Below, piece after piece: positions 1 through 11,503 of a stretch of DNA of 64,000 nt (position 1 is the stretch's first letter; each line of letters starts with the position of its first letter). Source of the stretch: Typha latifolia (taxonomy: Eukaryota; Streptophyta; Magnoliopsida; Poales; Typhaceae). The stretch covers positions 693,188 to 757,187 of the forward strand of contig CM034101.1 of the NCBI GenBank assembly GCA_019914945.1. The letters are read 5' to 3'. A program made the translations under genes and the position numbers. The notes under the pieces were generated by a model. It made no database searches. It had not been told where the DNA came from and worked only from the letters and a program-made list of their open reading frames with translations.

Positions 1-882
1 AAACTATAGTATGTATATGACGATTTAATTGACAAAAGCAACAAAGAGCACTTTATTCGATATGCCAAATTTGTTATTGTTCCTTTTCTGCGTATGCTAA
101 TCCTGGTCGATGACAGCTTGCATTTTTGTCCCACTTTTTGTAGAACTTCTGCATAATGTCCGTGTGATGCATAATATTACGTTGCTCTGTGAACTCAAAT
201 GCAAACTTTATATAGTTCTTTACATGAAAGAGAATTTACGCCAGAAAATTGAACTGACGAAAATATTCGAATCATTTTAGCAGACAAAGAAGAGCATTGC
301 CAGTTGATCTGGTGTTTATAGCGAGGTCAACTAGGTGTGGATATATATCAATTAGCGTATCAGCCCTTCATTTTAGGTCCTTGTGGATACTTTTCTGGGA
401 TAGGGATACAAAGTACATATTTTCATCTGAAAATTTCAACCTTTCCAATATATGCCCTTTAAGTTTACCTCTTCTTTAACCAGTTTCATGAGGTAAAATA
501 CGGGGTTTAACTGACAACAAAAATGAACTATAACTGAACTAATTGGTTGTTCAACTAATCCACAGAGACGTCAATAAAATCATCAATACAAAAATTATGC
601 AACTTAAATATGCATTTCTGAACTACATCAACATTTGAGTACCCACCTCAGGCCTCAGTTTTGCACTTTACATATTGAAGTTTACAACAACAAAAAATAA
701 AAATAAAAAAGCAATCTGGCTGCAAATTGGATAATAATTTTGATATCGGCAGTTCTAATGCAGAGAAGACCAGACCCATTAATGTGCAAAACTTTGCAAC
801 AACTACTTTCCTATCACAGCAAAACCAAATAAAACTAACAAAAGAAAACGCCTGCAAGTAATTTTCTGATGAGTGTTCTTAA
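1..882. other. AT-rich flank, no gene seen
   Basis: No open frame here resembles a known protein. The last few hundred bases before 883 probably hold the 3' untranslated region of the LTD gene, which reads leftward into this segment. The rest is ordinary AT-rich spacer. Confidence 0.5.
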
Positions 883-1997
883 TCAAGCTTTCTGAGCAGA
901 AAACCCAAGGATGAGTTCCTTGATCTCATCAGTGGCTGCTCTATCCAAAGCTGTTCTCCCATCTGCATCTTTGATATCATACTTGGCACCAGCTCTCAAG
1001 AGTTCCTCAATTTTCGGTGTGTCGCCTTCCGAAGATGCCAACATCAGTAAGATATCCACAGGATGAATGTTTTGGCTTAAAAGTGCCTCCATCTTATCAT
1101 ATGTACCCTCAACAGCAAGCATTCCCATATAGTTGAAATACTGTGAATAAATTTGTTCAACAATATGAGAAAAGTACAGATTAATGAAAAAAATTTGATA
1201 CCATATAACATAGTGAACTTCAGGAAATGTTGATCATTGCTTCTCACTGGAAACAGAAATTTCCTTGTATAAAATTCCCAATCAGTGCCATTTGCAGAGC
1301 ACAAAAACATAGTATATGTTTAATTACTACAAAACTGATTGAAATGTAGCAAAGATAAGATCATCCAGGGCGTTTTTCAACTGGTCATGCAACCTTGTGT
1401 CTTGACTTACAAAAACTAATCGAATTGTCTCACGGTAGAATAGAAGTATAAAAATCTATCTCCTAGTATGATTTGACGATCATAGAATTCCCATGTAGTT
1501 GATCAGTTCCATGTCACAAACAGTTGTTCAGAAATTACCACACACAAAAAAAAGAGTAGCCTTTTTCATTCGAATTCCGCATGCAAACGAGTTTCTGCTT
1601 GAAGGACAGGGAAACCTTTGAGGCTCTCTTAAGTACAACAGTAGAAGATCAGTAAATAATTGTAACCTTTTGAACCAATTAGAAGCCCAAGAGGTAGCAG
1701 AGAAAGAGTTAAAGCAAACACCTGCTCAACATCGTCGCGATCGAAGTCATCCCGGCTCTGGCTGCCGTATATTCCAGCATCCTCCGCGCCGCGATTCCCG
1801 AACCGGAAGAAGCACGTCGCGCTCCTCCGGCCGGTGCTGGGCGCCATCTTAGCCCTAATCTGAGAGGACCTTATCCACCCAATCCTCTTCGTAATGGCGA
1901 GGAACGGAGACCTCAGTTTCTCGAAAGAACGTGGAGAAGAAGAAGAAGGAGGAGGAGCTGGGATTTGGAGATAAATGGTGCAAGGGATTGAAGCCAT
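883..1997 (-). CDS. LTD: LHCP translocation defect protein LTD (GDC1-like), chloroplast
   Basis: Two exons, complement(1722..1997) and complement(883..1140), joined in phase 0 through CAG|GTGTTT and an acceptor before TATTTCAACTATATG. The product is 177 residues, close to the usual length of about 175. Residues 1-60 look like a chloroplast transit peptide (Ser/Pro/Arg-rich, few acids). The mature part has the family block GIYGSQSRDDFDRDDVEQ, then YFNYMGMLAVEGTYDKME, then one and a half ankyrin repeats ending DADGRTALDRA and a C-terminal FSAQKA. Known role: LTD is a stroma/envelope factor that takes imported light-harvesting chlorophyll proteins from the TIC translocon to the cpSRP pathway, and its loss depletes grana. 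The exon 1 start at 1997 is the first in-frame ATG. The upstream leader is GA-rich. The family assignment is firm by conserved words; the transit peptide cleavage point is not resolved. Confidence 0.93.
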
Positions 1998-2864
1998 TGG
2001 AGTGGTGGAGGAGGAGGAGAATGGTGGATGGAAGTTATATTCAATTGGAGGTTTCGCTCTCTCACTCTCTCGAGCACAAAGAGAGAGAAAGAGAGGATAA
2101 CAGGTGGTGCTGGAATTTGGGATCTGGGTGCGATAAAGCTTGGGGGGGAATAACCGGCGTTATTCCGGATTGGATGGAGGCTATTCCACGGATTTTGGAT
2201 AAGGATCCGAGTTTCTGACCAAATTATCCCTCTCATTATTTATTTTACTGTACACTGAAAATTTTAAAGATAAGAATTATACGTGTTTATAAATCGCTTA
2301 CTATCTAAATATAAATCAATAAATATTATCAATGACTTATATTCGAAAGTAACTTATATAAAAAAAAATTTAAAAACTAAATAAACTTTTTTAACTGGAT
2401 CAATTGATTCGAAACTCTTATATTTAGATTTAAAAATAAATTTAAAAAATTAGGGATAGACTTAAAATAGTCAAAAACTAAGGTTCTCAGATTTTTGCGC
2501 GGATTAAAAAAAATATAGGCGGAAGAATAATACAATCTATCCCGTTTCCCGTGTTATCGGAGATATCGTATCGGGATGGGCAAACAGCTGATCGACACGA
2601 ATCTTGAGGCATTTCCTAATCATACCTGAATTATTCTGTGAAAATAATAACGAGAAATCTAAACATTGTTAGTTATGATCCCTGATTCATATCCTTCCAT
2701 ATGCAAAATCCAAACAGAGATGGGCCCATTCTTCCTGTGTGATTTCAACCATTAAAGGAAAAGTATACGATTCTAAAACCGCAAAAGAGAACACACTTGC
2801 AGCACCTACCATCTCCACCCACATCCTAATTAATTCCCCAACCATCACAAGAGAAAGTACTAAC
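1998..2864. other. LTD leader/promoter and shared upstream spacer
   Basis: From 1998 to about 2220 the sequence is purine-rich on the plus strand (CT-rich on the LTD strand), typical of a plant 5' leader. From 2240 to 2860 it is AT-rich spacer between LTD and the next, divergent gene. No coding signal is seen. Confidence 0.4.
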
Positions 2865-2872
2865 TATATAAT
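2865..2872 (+). promoter_or_regulatory. TATA box of the gene at 3066
   Basis: TATATAAT lies about 195 bases before the ATG at 3066. A TA/TG microsatellite follows at about 2885-2911. The position fits a leader of roughly 165 bases. Confidence 0.45.
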
Positions 2873-3065
2873 GCACGAGTTATATAGATATATATATATG
2901 TGTGTGTGTGTATTGAATTCTGATAAAGAGTCTTCATTTGACCAATCCTCATCTATCCCTGCTAAAGACTCATTTATGTGAAAGGCAACCATCAACAAAA
3001 AGCAATTCCCACCCAACTCAGGACACCCCTCTAAGCTACTCCACCACCATCCTCTCCTCTCCATC

Positions 3066-3455
3066 ATGGCATATGAACAAGAACCAGAAGCAGCAGCTGT
3101 GTCTAAGGAAATGGCAGCGACACCGAGCCCGGTTGAGGTTGGCGCGCGAGGGACAATCGCTTCCCTCGTCTCCCAAGAGATTGAGTACTTCAGGAGGCTC
3201 CAAGAAGACAATCTTAACACCTCCCATCAGAAACAGGGGACAAGAGCTACAGAGGTGGCCTCTGCTAGTAGAAGCTCTAGAAATAAGTCAGGCACCAATG
3301 GAGCTAACTTGAAAAAGAAGGTAGTTGCAGCCGGAGGATTCTTGCCAAGCATCTGCTCTGCAGTGGATATAACTGAGACTGGCCATACTGGGAGGATAGC
3401 AAGGATTGGATATAAGAACTTGAGAACAGATGGGAAGGAGTTTCCTCGAGACTAG
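3066..3455 (+). CDS. Short plant protein of unknown function, GTxGxIxSLxxQE family
   Basis: Single exon, 129 residues, starting at the ATG in ATCATGGCA. Near residue 23 it carries VEVGARGTIASLVSQEIEYF, a motif that recurs in its neighbour as VKVGTTGKIGSLMSQELDSM. A second shared area is near the C-terminus (SAVDITETGHTGRIARIG here, QVVDIKCSNP there). No signal peptide or membrane segment is seen; the middle is Ser/Thr/Lys/Asn-rich and probably disordered. I recognise the motif as typical of small uncharacterised plant proteins but cannot name a function. Its stop TAG (3453-3455) overlaps the stop of the convergent gene inside CTAG. Coding status rests on the shared motif, the good start context and the TATA box; transcript evidence is needed. 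Confidence 0.6.
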   Translation: MAYEQEPEAAAVSKEMAATPSPVEVGARGTIASLVSQEIEYFRRLQEDNLNTSHQKQGTRATEVASASRSSRNKSGTNGANLKKKVVAAGGFLPSICSAVDITETGHTGRIARIGYKNLRTDGKEFPRD

Positions 3456-3913
3456 GCGATGGACTCGGAGAGCTTAGAGAAGCCAAGCTTCCTAAGCCGG
3501 CTGCTCATGGGATTGCTACACTTGATATCTACAACTTGGGCAATGTAAGCATGTCCTTTCTTTTCTACTTTATCTATGTTAGGATTTCTGCCAGTATGGT
3601 TACTATCAGAGCTCAGCATTGGGGCTTGATGTCCATTCTCCCGGATGTTTCTTCTTGGCTTATGGCCATCACCAGGGCTTCTGTGACCAGTGTTGCCATT
3701 TTGTGGATTTTTCCTTTGGATTGCTTTCTTAGGACTAGCACCACATGGCACTGAAACAGGGGCTGTTTGATGCCTTCTCCGTGAAGAGGAAGATGCTTTC
3801 GGTGGATTTTTCATGGAGTCCAGTTCTTGTGACATAAGAGAGCCAATTTTGCCTGTGGTCCCAACCTTAACAGACCCTCCATTGGTATCCATAAGTTCTG
3901 TTGCCTGAGGCAT
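3452..3913 (-). CDS. Short plant protein of unknown function, paralogue of the gene at 3066
   Basis: 153 residues in one coding exon. The start is the ATG at 3913, 11 bases inside an exon that opens after a good acceptor (TTGTTACCAG at 3925-3934). The N-terminus has VKVGTTGKIGSLMSQELD, the middle is basic and low complexity, and the C-terminus is RLRKLGFSKLSES, which I recall as the conserved tail of this plant family. No signal peptide or membrane helix is seen. The leader is interrupted by an intron of about 2.3 kb (donor at 6209/6208) and a TATA box lies at 6393-6399. The gene faces the plus-strand paralogue tail to tail. The function is unknown. Confidence 0.7.
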   Translation of the reverse strand: MPQATELMDTNGGSVKVGTTGKIGSLMSQELDSMKNPPKASSSSRRRHQTAPVSVPCGASPKKAIQRKNPQNGNTGHRSPGDGHKPRRNIRENGHQAPMLSSDSNHTGRNPNIDKVEKKGHAYIAQVVDIKCSNPMSSRLRKLGFSKLSESIA

Positions 3914-3924
3914 TATCTCTTCTT

Positions 3925-6209
3925 CTGGTAACAAAGTGGCTTAGATGTTGATCACTACTGAAAGTTTTGGGGAAACCAACTAGATACTATATTAGGACTT
4001 CGATGATCGTCACCGATGTATTCTAGGCCAGAACCCTGGTTTGTAAACTGCATGTGGTAAGAAATAAATTTGTCACAAAGCAAGATAGCATTTGTATATT
4101 TAATCATAAGACTACTGAAAAAAAAAATCAAACAGGAACTACATGGATGGAGACTTCTTCTTCCAAATGGAAAGTACATAAAAGGAGGAAAAAAAAACAT
4201 TTACCAAGCCATGCCATACCTACTTATGCTGATACAGTGCGATAAATGAACACTAGAAAAAAAAAAAAGTTGATAGCATTGTCAAAAGCAGAGAACCTAA
4301 ATGTAAAAGGCAAGCCCCCATTAAGCACTTCAACAAACCTATGATCTCAAGCATCAACTGCTTGTATGACATCCAGCTGTAATGCAAAAGATGCCTTCTT
4401 TTTTGTTATATCTATTGCAACTCAATAGAAACTACACAACACATGCAATTTGTATTCCTCGATTTCATGTTGATGAGATAATACATGATAGTAGCCTAGA
4501 CCACCTAAACTATATCATGAGGAATTAGCATCTAAGCTAGCTGATTATCCAAAAGTTTCATATCAATATGATGGATAATCATAATGGGTGTAACTTTTCC
4601 AGGATTTGAATTTTGTGATATACTTCCAGCAAAATATATACATCTTTCCTTTAACATTTGGGTCAAACTATGTAACAGATTACGAGTGTCATCTTTGTAA
4701 AAAAAGTTAGCTCACAAATTTAACGTTACTTTAGTTCTAGGAACCCACTTAAAGCCTATGCATATAGCCTCTGTTTAAATAGTTCATCACCATTCTAGTG
4801 CAATTTAACAACCTTGCTTTCATGAATAGAGTAAACAAAATCATTACAACCAGGATATGCACAACCAAAATTTCCACATGCAAGGATAAATATATAAAAA
4901 ACCAAGCCAATATGTTTAAACCTTTGACTTGTTCTAGACTTCCGATTTCTCTGTAAGAATTATATTTCTTAGATATGCTGGTGCACATTGCTATAGATAT
5001 GTAGCTCCACCAAATCATAGCTAACTTCATCCTCTATTACAAACTATCATATAACAGAAAGAGATTAATTATCTTTTAAGAATAAAAATACAGAAGAAAG
5101 TAATGAGAAGCAGATCCTTCTAAAACCGATCGCTAAATTCAAACTGTCCATACAATTACATCTTGCCGGTGGTTTTGTCAGAAAGAGTACAATGATAGTA
5201 GAAAGTCAACAAGATTTTAATTGTTGGCTTCTTTATTTAAGGCCACTCATCTACTATGATTCTGAATAATAGATCAACATGATCCATCATGATTTGCAGG
5301 AATTGATAATGAATGGTTCTCTTCATGGAATCTGTAGTCAAATTCTTGGCCAAAGTTTTGCTAGGAGGTTTTCCCATGAATCCTAAAAGACCTATTGGAA
5401 AGACAAGCACGGAGGAGTGTAGGAGGGCTTTCAAGCATGTAAAAGCTACTTTCTTTTCTTGTGAGGCATGAGAATTTTAACTTTCAAGAGGAAAGAACTC
5501 CTAAAGACAGGATTCATTACTCTTATTCATCATTAGAAATTGATCGGTGACCAAGTAAAGTGCATGAAGATAGGTGCATTCTCCTATCAGTTATCTCACT
5601 GTTGCAAATTGAATGAGTTACTCTTTGTCTAACACAAATATTGTTCGAAACAACCCATCAATACGATGTCACCTCATTACTAAATTGATGATTGGATTAG
5701 CAACAGCAAGTTTCAAACTTTTCTAGAAAATCACAAAGACCATATTTAAGATGCATCAACAACATGCTTTTACGACAGATATAAGACAACCAAAGACTTT
5801 TCTTCTTTACTATGGCACCACTCCACATAATTCGATTCCTTTTTCTTTATAAAAATGTCCAAATCCATATGACCCCAGTAAAAAAAAATGTACAGATCAA
5901 TAGACTCCACTAACAAATATGTTATCATATAAGATCCACATTCTGATTAAAACAAAGACCAATTTATTTTTTTCAGTTGCTTCCAAGTCATACATGCAAA
6001 AGGAATTTCTCAGAAAAAAAGAAGAGAGAACCTAACTCAAATCTCAATTCAGAAAATTAGCATTAATCTGATGATGAAGACGAGCAAATCAACAAAGAAA
6101 CGGCGAAACAAAAAGAACCCAACTCCCCAAATCTCAACCTCTAGAGCGACCAAATCCCAAATTCACATGAATAATGAGGGAACGACAAAATTGGATTTTG
6201 AAACATACC
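3925..6209 (-). other. Inferred long 5'-leader intron of the gene at 3452-3913
   Basis: On the minus strand a donor GTATGT (from 6208) and an acceptor TTGTTACCAG (ending 3925) bound about 2.3 kb of AT-rich sequence without a credible coding exon. Long leader introns are common in plants and often raise expression. The call is inferred from the splice sites, the TATA box and the lack of other genes. Confidence 0.5.
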
Positions 6210-6392
6210 CAACAGCAAGCGCTCGATGCCTCCGCTCTCACCTCAACATCTCAACATCTCTCGCGAAGGCTCTTTAAAGAAGACAAGGAGAAGCACAGAA
6301 GATACAAAAGATTTCTTCACAAATGCCGGTCCTTGTAAGCGGATTATTCGGAGAGGAAACCGTAGCGTCTCACTCAAGCGATGCCTCGCAGA

Positions 6393-6399
6393 ATTTATA
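6393..6399 (-). promoter_or_regulatory. TATA box, minus strand
   Basis: TATAAAT on the minus strand, about 185 bases upstream of the inferred first donor at 6209. It predicts a non-coding first exon from about 6360 to 6209 for the small gene at 3452-3913. Confidence 0.5.
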
Positions 6400-8279
6400 C
6401 CTCTCTCATATCCTCTCACTGTCGACTTCCTCGTGTGCTACGCCATTAACTCTCCCTGGACATGTCCTCGTTGGTGCCAGTGCCATGAACGGGTTATAGA
6501 TTTCTGCTTCCATTTATTTAGAAAAGAAAGGGCTGTTTTGCATATCACCACCTATATTCATCTTAATACGATAAAAATCCCTCCTTTGACACACTTGCAA
6601 GATGCCACCTCCTAATAATAAATAATTAAATTCTCAAAAGATGTCGTAAAGACGATATTTTTCGAGGTTAAAGTATCGGTGGCTGCTTCTTATAACCGTT
6701 CGTTACCCATCAAGCTTTCTTCTTTGATTTATTTATTTTGTAAGGCAGGAAAGAAGCACCCTGAAACAAGCCAAAAAGTTGGATTATTTATTGCTTTTGT
6801 TGCTGTAGCTTTTCCAATCGCAGAACAGTGAATTCACGCTCAAGCAAAACTGTTTATTAAACTCAAGAAATTGCACCGGAGAAGAAGACGAGCAACTAAA
6901 TTATAAACTCTAGCATTAGCCACCAATTTAGTCTAGAAAAGGTCGCAATTTAGGGACAAGTTGTTGAGGTGGACAGATCAGTGCCCATGAGGGTGGGTCC
7001 ATGGCCGTCCTCTGAGCACCAAAGCTTGTCTTCTTGTCGGGTGTATAATTCGGTGCATTTCTTTGAGACCAACAATTATGCTAATCGTAAGTCCTAATTG
7101 TTGTTTATATTGGAATCCTAGGTAGTATTGCACATGCTTCTTGGCTTAGAGCGTAAACGAAGGAATAATAACGCCATTAAGCGTGGCACTTGGCTCCAAG
7201 AAGAAAAGGAGAGTTTTTTTTTTTTTTTAACGTATCAACAGCTAAGTAATCATCTTTGTCATCGAAGAATCTATGTTATTTTGACGTACTTGCAAATCGA
7301 TTCACTAGACCCACATCCACATGTTACTGTGATAAAAAAAAAATGGTCATGAAGTTAAAGTCTTTGAACAGTTTAAGTAGCTGTGGCTGTTCTTCTTTCT
7401 TTTTTGTGTCAATCTTTGTGTTGACGATGACTATTATTTGTACACCCACCAATGACTGCCCAATATATCTATCTATAGATAAGTTCTGATATTTTGCTGT
7501 ACATGACACCAATCAGAATAGCAGCTGAATCCTCCCTGCGTTCAGCTTTATTTAGAAAGAAGCACGGCAAATATTCTAAATTATTCAATGTTTATAAGCT
7601 CGATGTCGATAAGGATGGTGGCAAGTTGCAGCCATATCTTCACCTGTCCTTCCATACAGCTCTATAATGATATATTAGAGCCCTAGCCTAAGTTTATATA
7701 ATGACAAGAGAAAAAACTAGGGTAGACAACTATGTTTAAACTCATGCATGATTTCGTTTCAGGAATCCACAGGTCACCAAACAATGGCGTGATAGCACAA
7801 GGCAATACTTTGATAGAACCGAGAATCTATAACAACTTGTATGAACTATGAAGCCATCTTCATCATGCATTTGGATTTATCATCTAATTCCTGTTGTTTA
7901 TGACCAGCTTCACTTAATTAGCATTGCTTCTATTAAATAGGATATCTACAGAATTTATTCTTTTGAATCATACCTGACAGCATATTATTCATCAATATAA
8001 ATACTAATCTCATAGTTGTCTGAGAGGAAAGTTGAGAGGTGAGGAGCGTTCCTATACATGATGGCTATTGATGGAAAAACTATTTACCTTAACATTAAGG
8101 AAGCATTTTATCAACAAGAAAAAAAAAACATTAAGGAAGCACTTCACATAAAGAAAATAAAATATACTCATCCTAGATGAAGTGCCGATTCTGTATATGC
8201 ATTTTCTTCCATCAGCATAAGGAAATATAATGACAGCCCTTTCCACAGTAAAAAGGAAAAGGTGAAGAAACAAAAGAGA
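6400..8279. other. Intergenic spacer, no gene seen
   Basis: AT-rich sequence with short poly-T and poly-A runs. The last 200-300 bases before 8280 should be the 3' untranslated region of the mutarotase gene. No conserved frame was recognised. Confidence 0.45.
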
Positions 8280-10801
8280 TCACTCAGTGGAGAACTCAAA
8301 TAACATAGTGTGCTTGTACTTCGCACCAGGCTGCACAAGAACAGAAGGGAAGTTAGGCTGGTTGATGGCATTTGGAAATCCCTGGGTCTCCAGGCAAAGC
8401 CCTGAATGCTTTTCATAAACAGCACCGCCTTTACCGACCACACCATCAACGTAATTGGCAGTGTAAAACTGGACACCAGGTGCATCAGTCCATATGTTCA
8501 GAACCCGTAAGCTCAAAGGGTCCTTCACTCTAGCTACACGCTTCAGTCCTGATCTCTCTTCTCCACAGTCCAGTACATAATTGTGATCATAACCGCCAGG
8601 AACTTTATCAATTCTGCTGCCAACCCTACTCTCGGTGTTAAAATCAAACGGGGTACCATTGACTGACATGATTTCGCCCGTTGGGATTGAGCTTTTGTCG
8701 ACAGGAGTTATGTGAGATGCCCATATCTGAATCAAATGCTCGAGCACATTCCCGGAGTTGTGACCAGCTAGGTTCCAGTAGGTGTGCTGTGCTAAATTGA
8801 TTGGTGTAGGCTTGTCAATAGATATGGCTTCCATTTCAAGCTTAAGTGACATATTAGATTGAAGAGAGTAAGTAGCAGTGACAGCAACATCTCCAGGGTA
8901 ACCTGTTTTAAGAAAATTGATTCATGCAAATATTTGTTAAATCTTACTACCTTTTTGAGAAAAAGTATGGTACTTACCTTCCTCCCCATCTTTACTGTGA
9001 TACTTGAAGGTGATTGATGGCTTCTCCCCCTTGTTATATTCTGCAACCTCCCACAGAATTTTGTCGAAACCCTTATTTCCACCTGAAGATTGAAAACCAC
9101 TATAGTTAGCAAAACAATTGCATCTCTGTAAGGATTGTAGTGAGAAATCTTCCTAGTAAATGTTTTGGGTTCGTAAGTAGTCAGAACTGAATCATAATTA
9201 GCATACAAGATGGGAGTTTCACCATTTTTTTAAGAGACCCACATGATGTGGAATTTTAGAGATTGACAACACTATTGAAAGTTTGAAACTGATCAGGTGA
9301 AACACCCAATTGTATAAACTCTTGTGCAGTTACAAACCTAGACCACTTTATCATCATTTCAAGCATGTAAAGTTTCAGAAACATTCTAGTGGTTTATTTT
9401 ATTTCTTTCTGCATTATTATTAGATTTGCAGTTCTAAATGTGCGTCCAGCTTAGGCAAGACTTGATAAACTTTGCTTGAACTCATACTGATTATAAAACA
9501 AGTCAAGCTCAAATACAATTTAATCTAAGAGCTGACTTCAAAGAAGGAATTGAACAATTTGCCTCGGGTATAAGCCAGATTGCCCCTATTGTGCTTCCAG
9601 CTGATCTGGGTACTGTATTACTTGTCTCAGCTCATTTGCAGATCCGTTTATCAACAATTTGTTATGACCTTCTAGGGTGTTCCTTCTTGAACATCGAGGA
9701 TAATCATATGCGAATAAGAAAACAATCATACTACAATCAGAATATCCTATATCTTTAAGCAATGCCTAATATACAAATGATTTCTTTCCAATTTCAGCAC
9801 CATACCTGTATTTGAGAAAAGAGAGAGGTTGCTTCATAACTAGGCTTGCAGTTCTCAATGTATCTACTGAACACCGTTCAAAGATAATGATAATCATTAT
9901 TACTCTTATTTGGCAAAGACCGAAAAAAGTCGTTCTGCCTTAACTACACACATTAACTTGTCCAGTGTTATGGTAGAGAATGGTCATTACATAATTAGAA
10001 GCTACAAATGGTGATTCATCCAATGGTAGTGCAAGTCAATTACAAGATAACGAAGACTATCCGAAACAACAATTCAGAAGTTCCCTTCCTATGAATGAAA
10101 CTAATTCTAAAGAGAAGGAAAAGAAATATCACCTAAAGGCAATTAATCATGCACTCTAATCTCAATAGAAATTGGGCTTTTGATTTTTACCATGGAGGCT
10201 GTTAGGTCCGTTGTTGATTGGCAAAGAATAAAGCACTCCGTTAAGGCTGAACTGCCCATCTTTAATTCTATTCGCAACCCGCCCAACAATACATCCAAAG
10301 TAAGGTGCATTACCACTCTGATCATATAAAACATGTCAAAATTTAAAAAATTTATGCCTCAAGGGTAACAATTAATCTACATAGGATATGAGAAACTTAG
10401 AAATAATAAAAGGAGGCATTTTTTATAAATGGGCAATATGCTTTACTGGTACAAGCAAGAAAAAAGTTATCATTTCCCTCGAATCACAGAAAGAAAGAAA
10501 AAAAAATCCTTTTCTGGCACTTTATAATGGGTATTAGAGGTCTTACGATATAATAATGGTCGGGAGAATCGAAACCGAGAACGACATCAGCGAGATTTCC
10601 TGAAAACCAAGTCAACAAGGAGGAATTGGACTACGATTACACTCAATGATGAGTAAGAAATAAAAAAAGTGGAAACTTTTTGATACCGTGGGCATCGGGG
10701 ACGAGGAGAGAGGTAATCGTAGCGCCAAAATTGGTTAATTTAACGGTGATGGTGCCATTACTGAGCTCGAATAGCTCCGCCTTCTTGGGCTCCGACGCCA
10801 T
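8280..10801 (-). CDS. Galactose mutarotase (aldose 1-epimerase)
   Basis: Five exons on the minus strand: 10687-10801, 10547-10599, 10191-10317, 8978-9082 and 8280-8902. All phases agree and give 340 residues, the normal length. The enzyme interconverts alpha and beta anomers of galactose and glucose in the cytosol; no signal peptide is present. Family motifs in order: [16 protein letters not shown] start, [40 protein letters not shown] (His98), [12 protein letters not shown] (His173, the catalytic acid position), [11 protein letters not shown], and [19 protein letters not shown] (Glu305, the catalytic base position). The start ATG at 10801 lies in ACGCCATCAAC on the plus strand and is the only sensible start for exon 1. 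The 1.1 kb third intron (9083-10190) holds nothing recognisable. Which substrate it prefers cannot be told from sequence. Confidence 0.93.
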
Positions 10802-11503
10802 CAACCGCTCCTTCGAGAAGTCTCAGACCGAATCGAGAAATGGACAGAGATGGGAAAGTGCGAGGAGAAGGCGAAAAATACGAGATTTGGTTGGGATTGG
10901 ATTGGGAAGGGAAATGGTTACGGCTGAGCAAATCCTAACTTTCAGTTCGGGAAAAGTGAGCAGATCGGCTACATCTATAGTTGCAAGAATTTCTTGCAGG
11001 AGTTTGGAGAACACGTGTACCCCTCCCCTGCAGGCGTATATCAGAATATAAGAGAAAAGGAAAAAAAAAAAAACCTTAAAGACGAGCAGAGGAGGAGGAG
11101 AAGCAGAAAGAAAACAGAGGATTTGGATAGCTATTCACAATGATCGACTCGGGAGCAGGTACTTATTTTTATATTAATAAATTATCTACGGATTTTGTTG
11201 TCTTATTTTGCAAATAATTATTTATCTACGATCTGAATGCAATCTCTTTTCGCTTATCTTCCGATGATTTTTCCATACATAAAGAAACGAGAACTCTTCC
11301 AGGTCAACTTTAAATTTTAGCGTGAATTAAAGAAATTTATCTTGTGACTAAGTGATGCAAATTTTGGTCGATTGATGACATTTAAAAGTTTTGAATAATG
11401 AGTGCATAGTTGAGCTCTTAAAAAAAAAACTATACAATCCATATGCGAACTTTCATCGACATCTCTGTTAATTAGTATCATAAAACATTTTGATTTCTTG
11501 TCT
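10802..11503. other. Spacer between mutarotase promoter and kinase 3' end
   Basis: Contains the mutarotase 5' leader (to roughly 10900-11100) with purine-rich tracts at 11050-11120, then AT-rich sequence that probably includes the 3' untranslated region of the kinase gene. No clear TATA box was identified. Confidence 0.4.

Noticed and set aside
11140..11160. Plus-strand ATG with a following CAG|GTACTT donor-like site (MIDSGAG), as a possible first exon of another gene
   Set aside because: No downstream plus-strand exon is visible and the minus-strand kinase gene occupies the next 3 kb.
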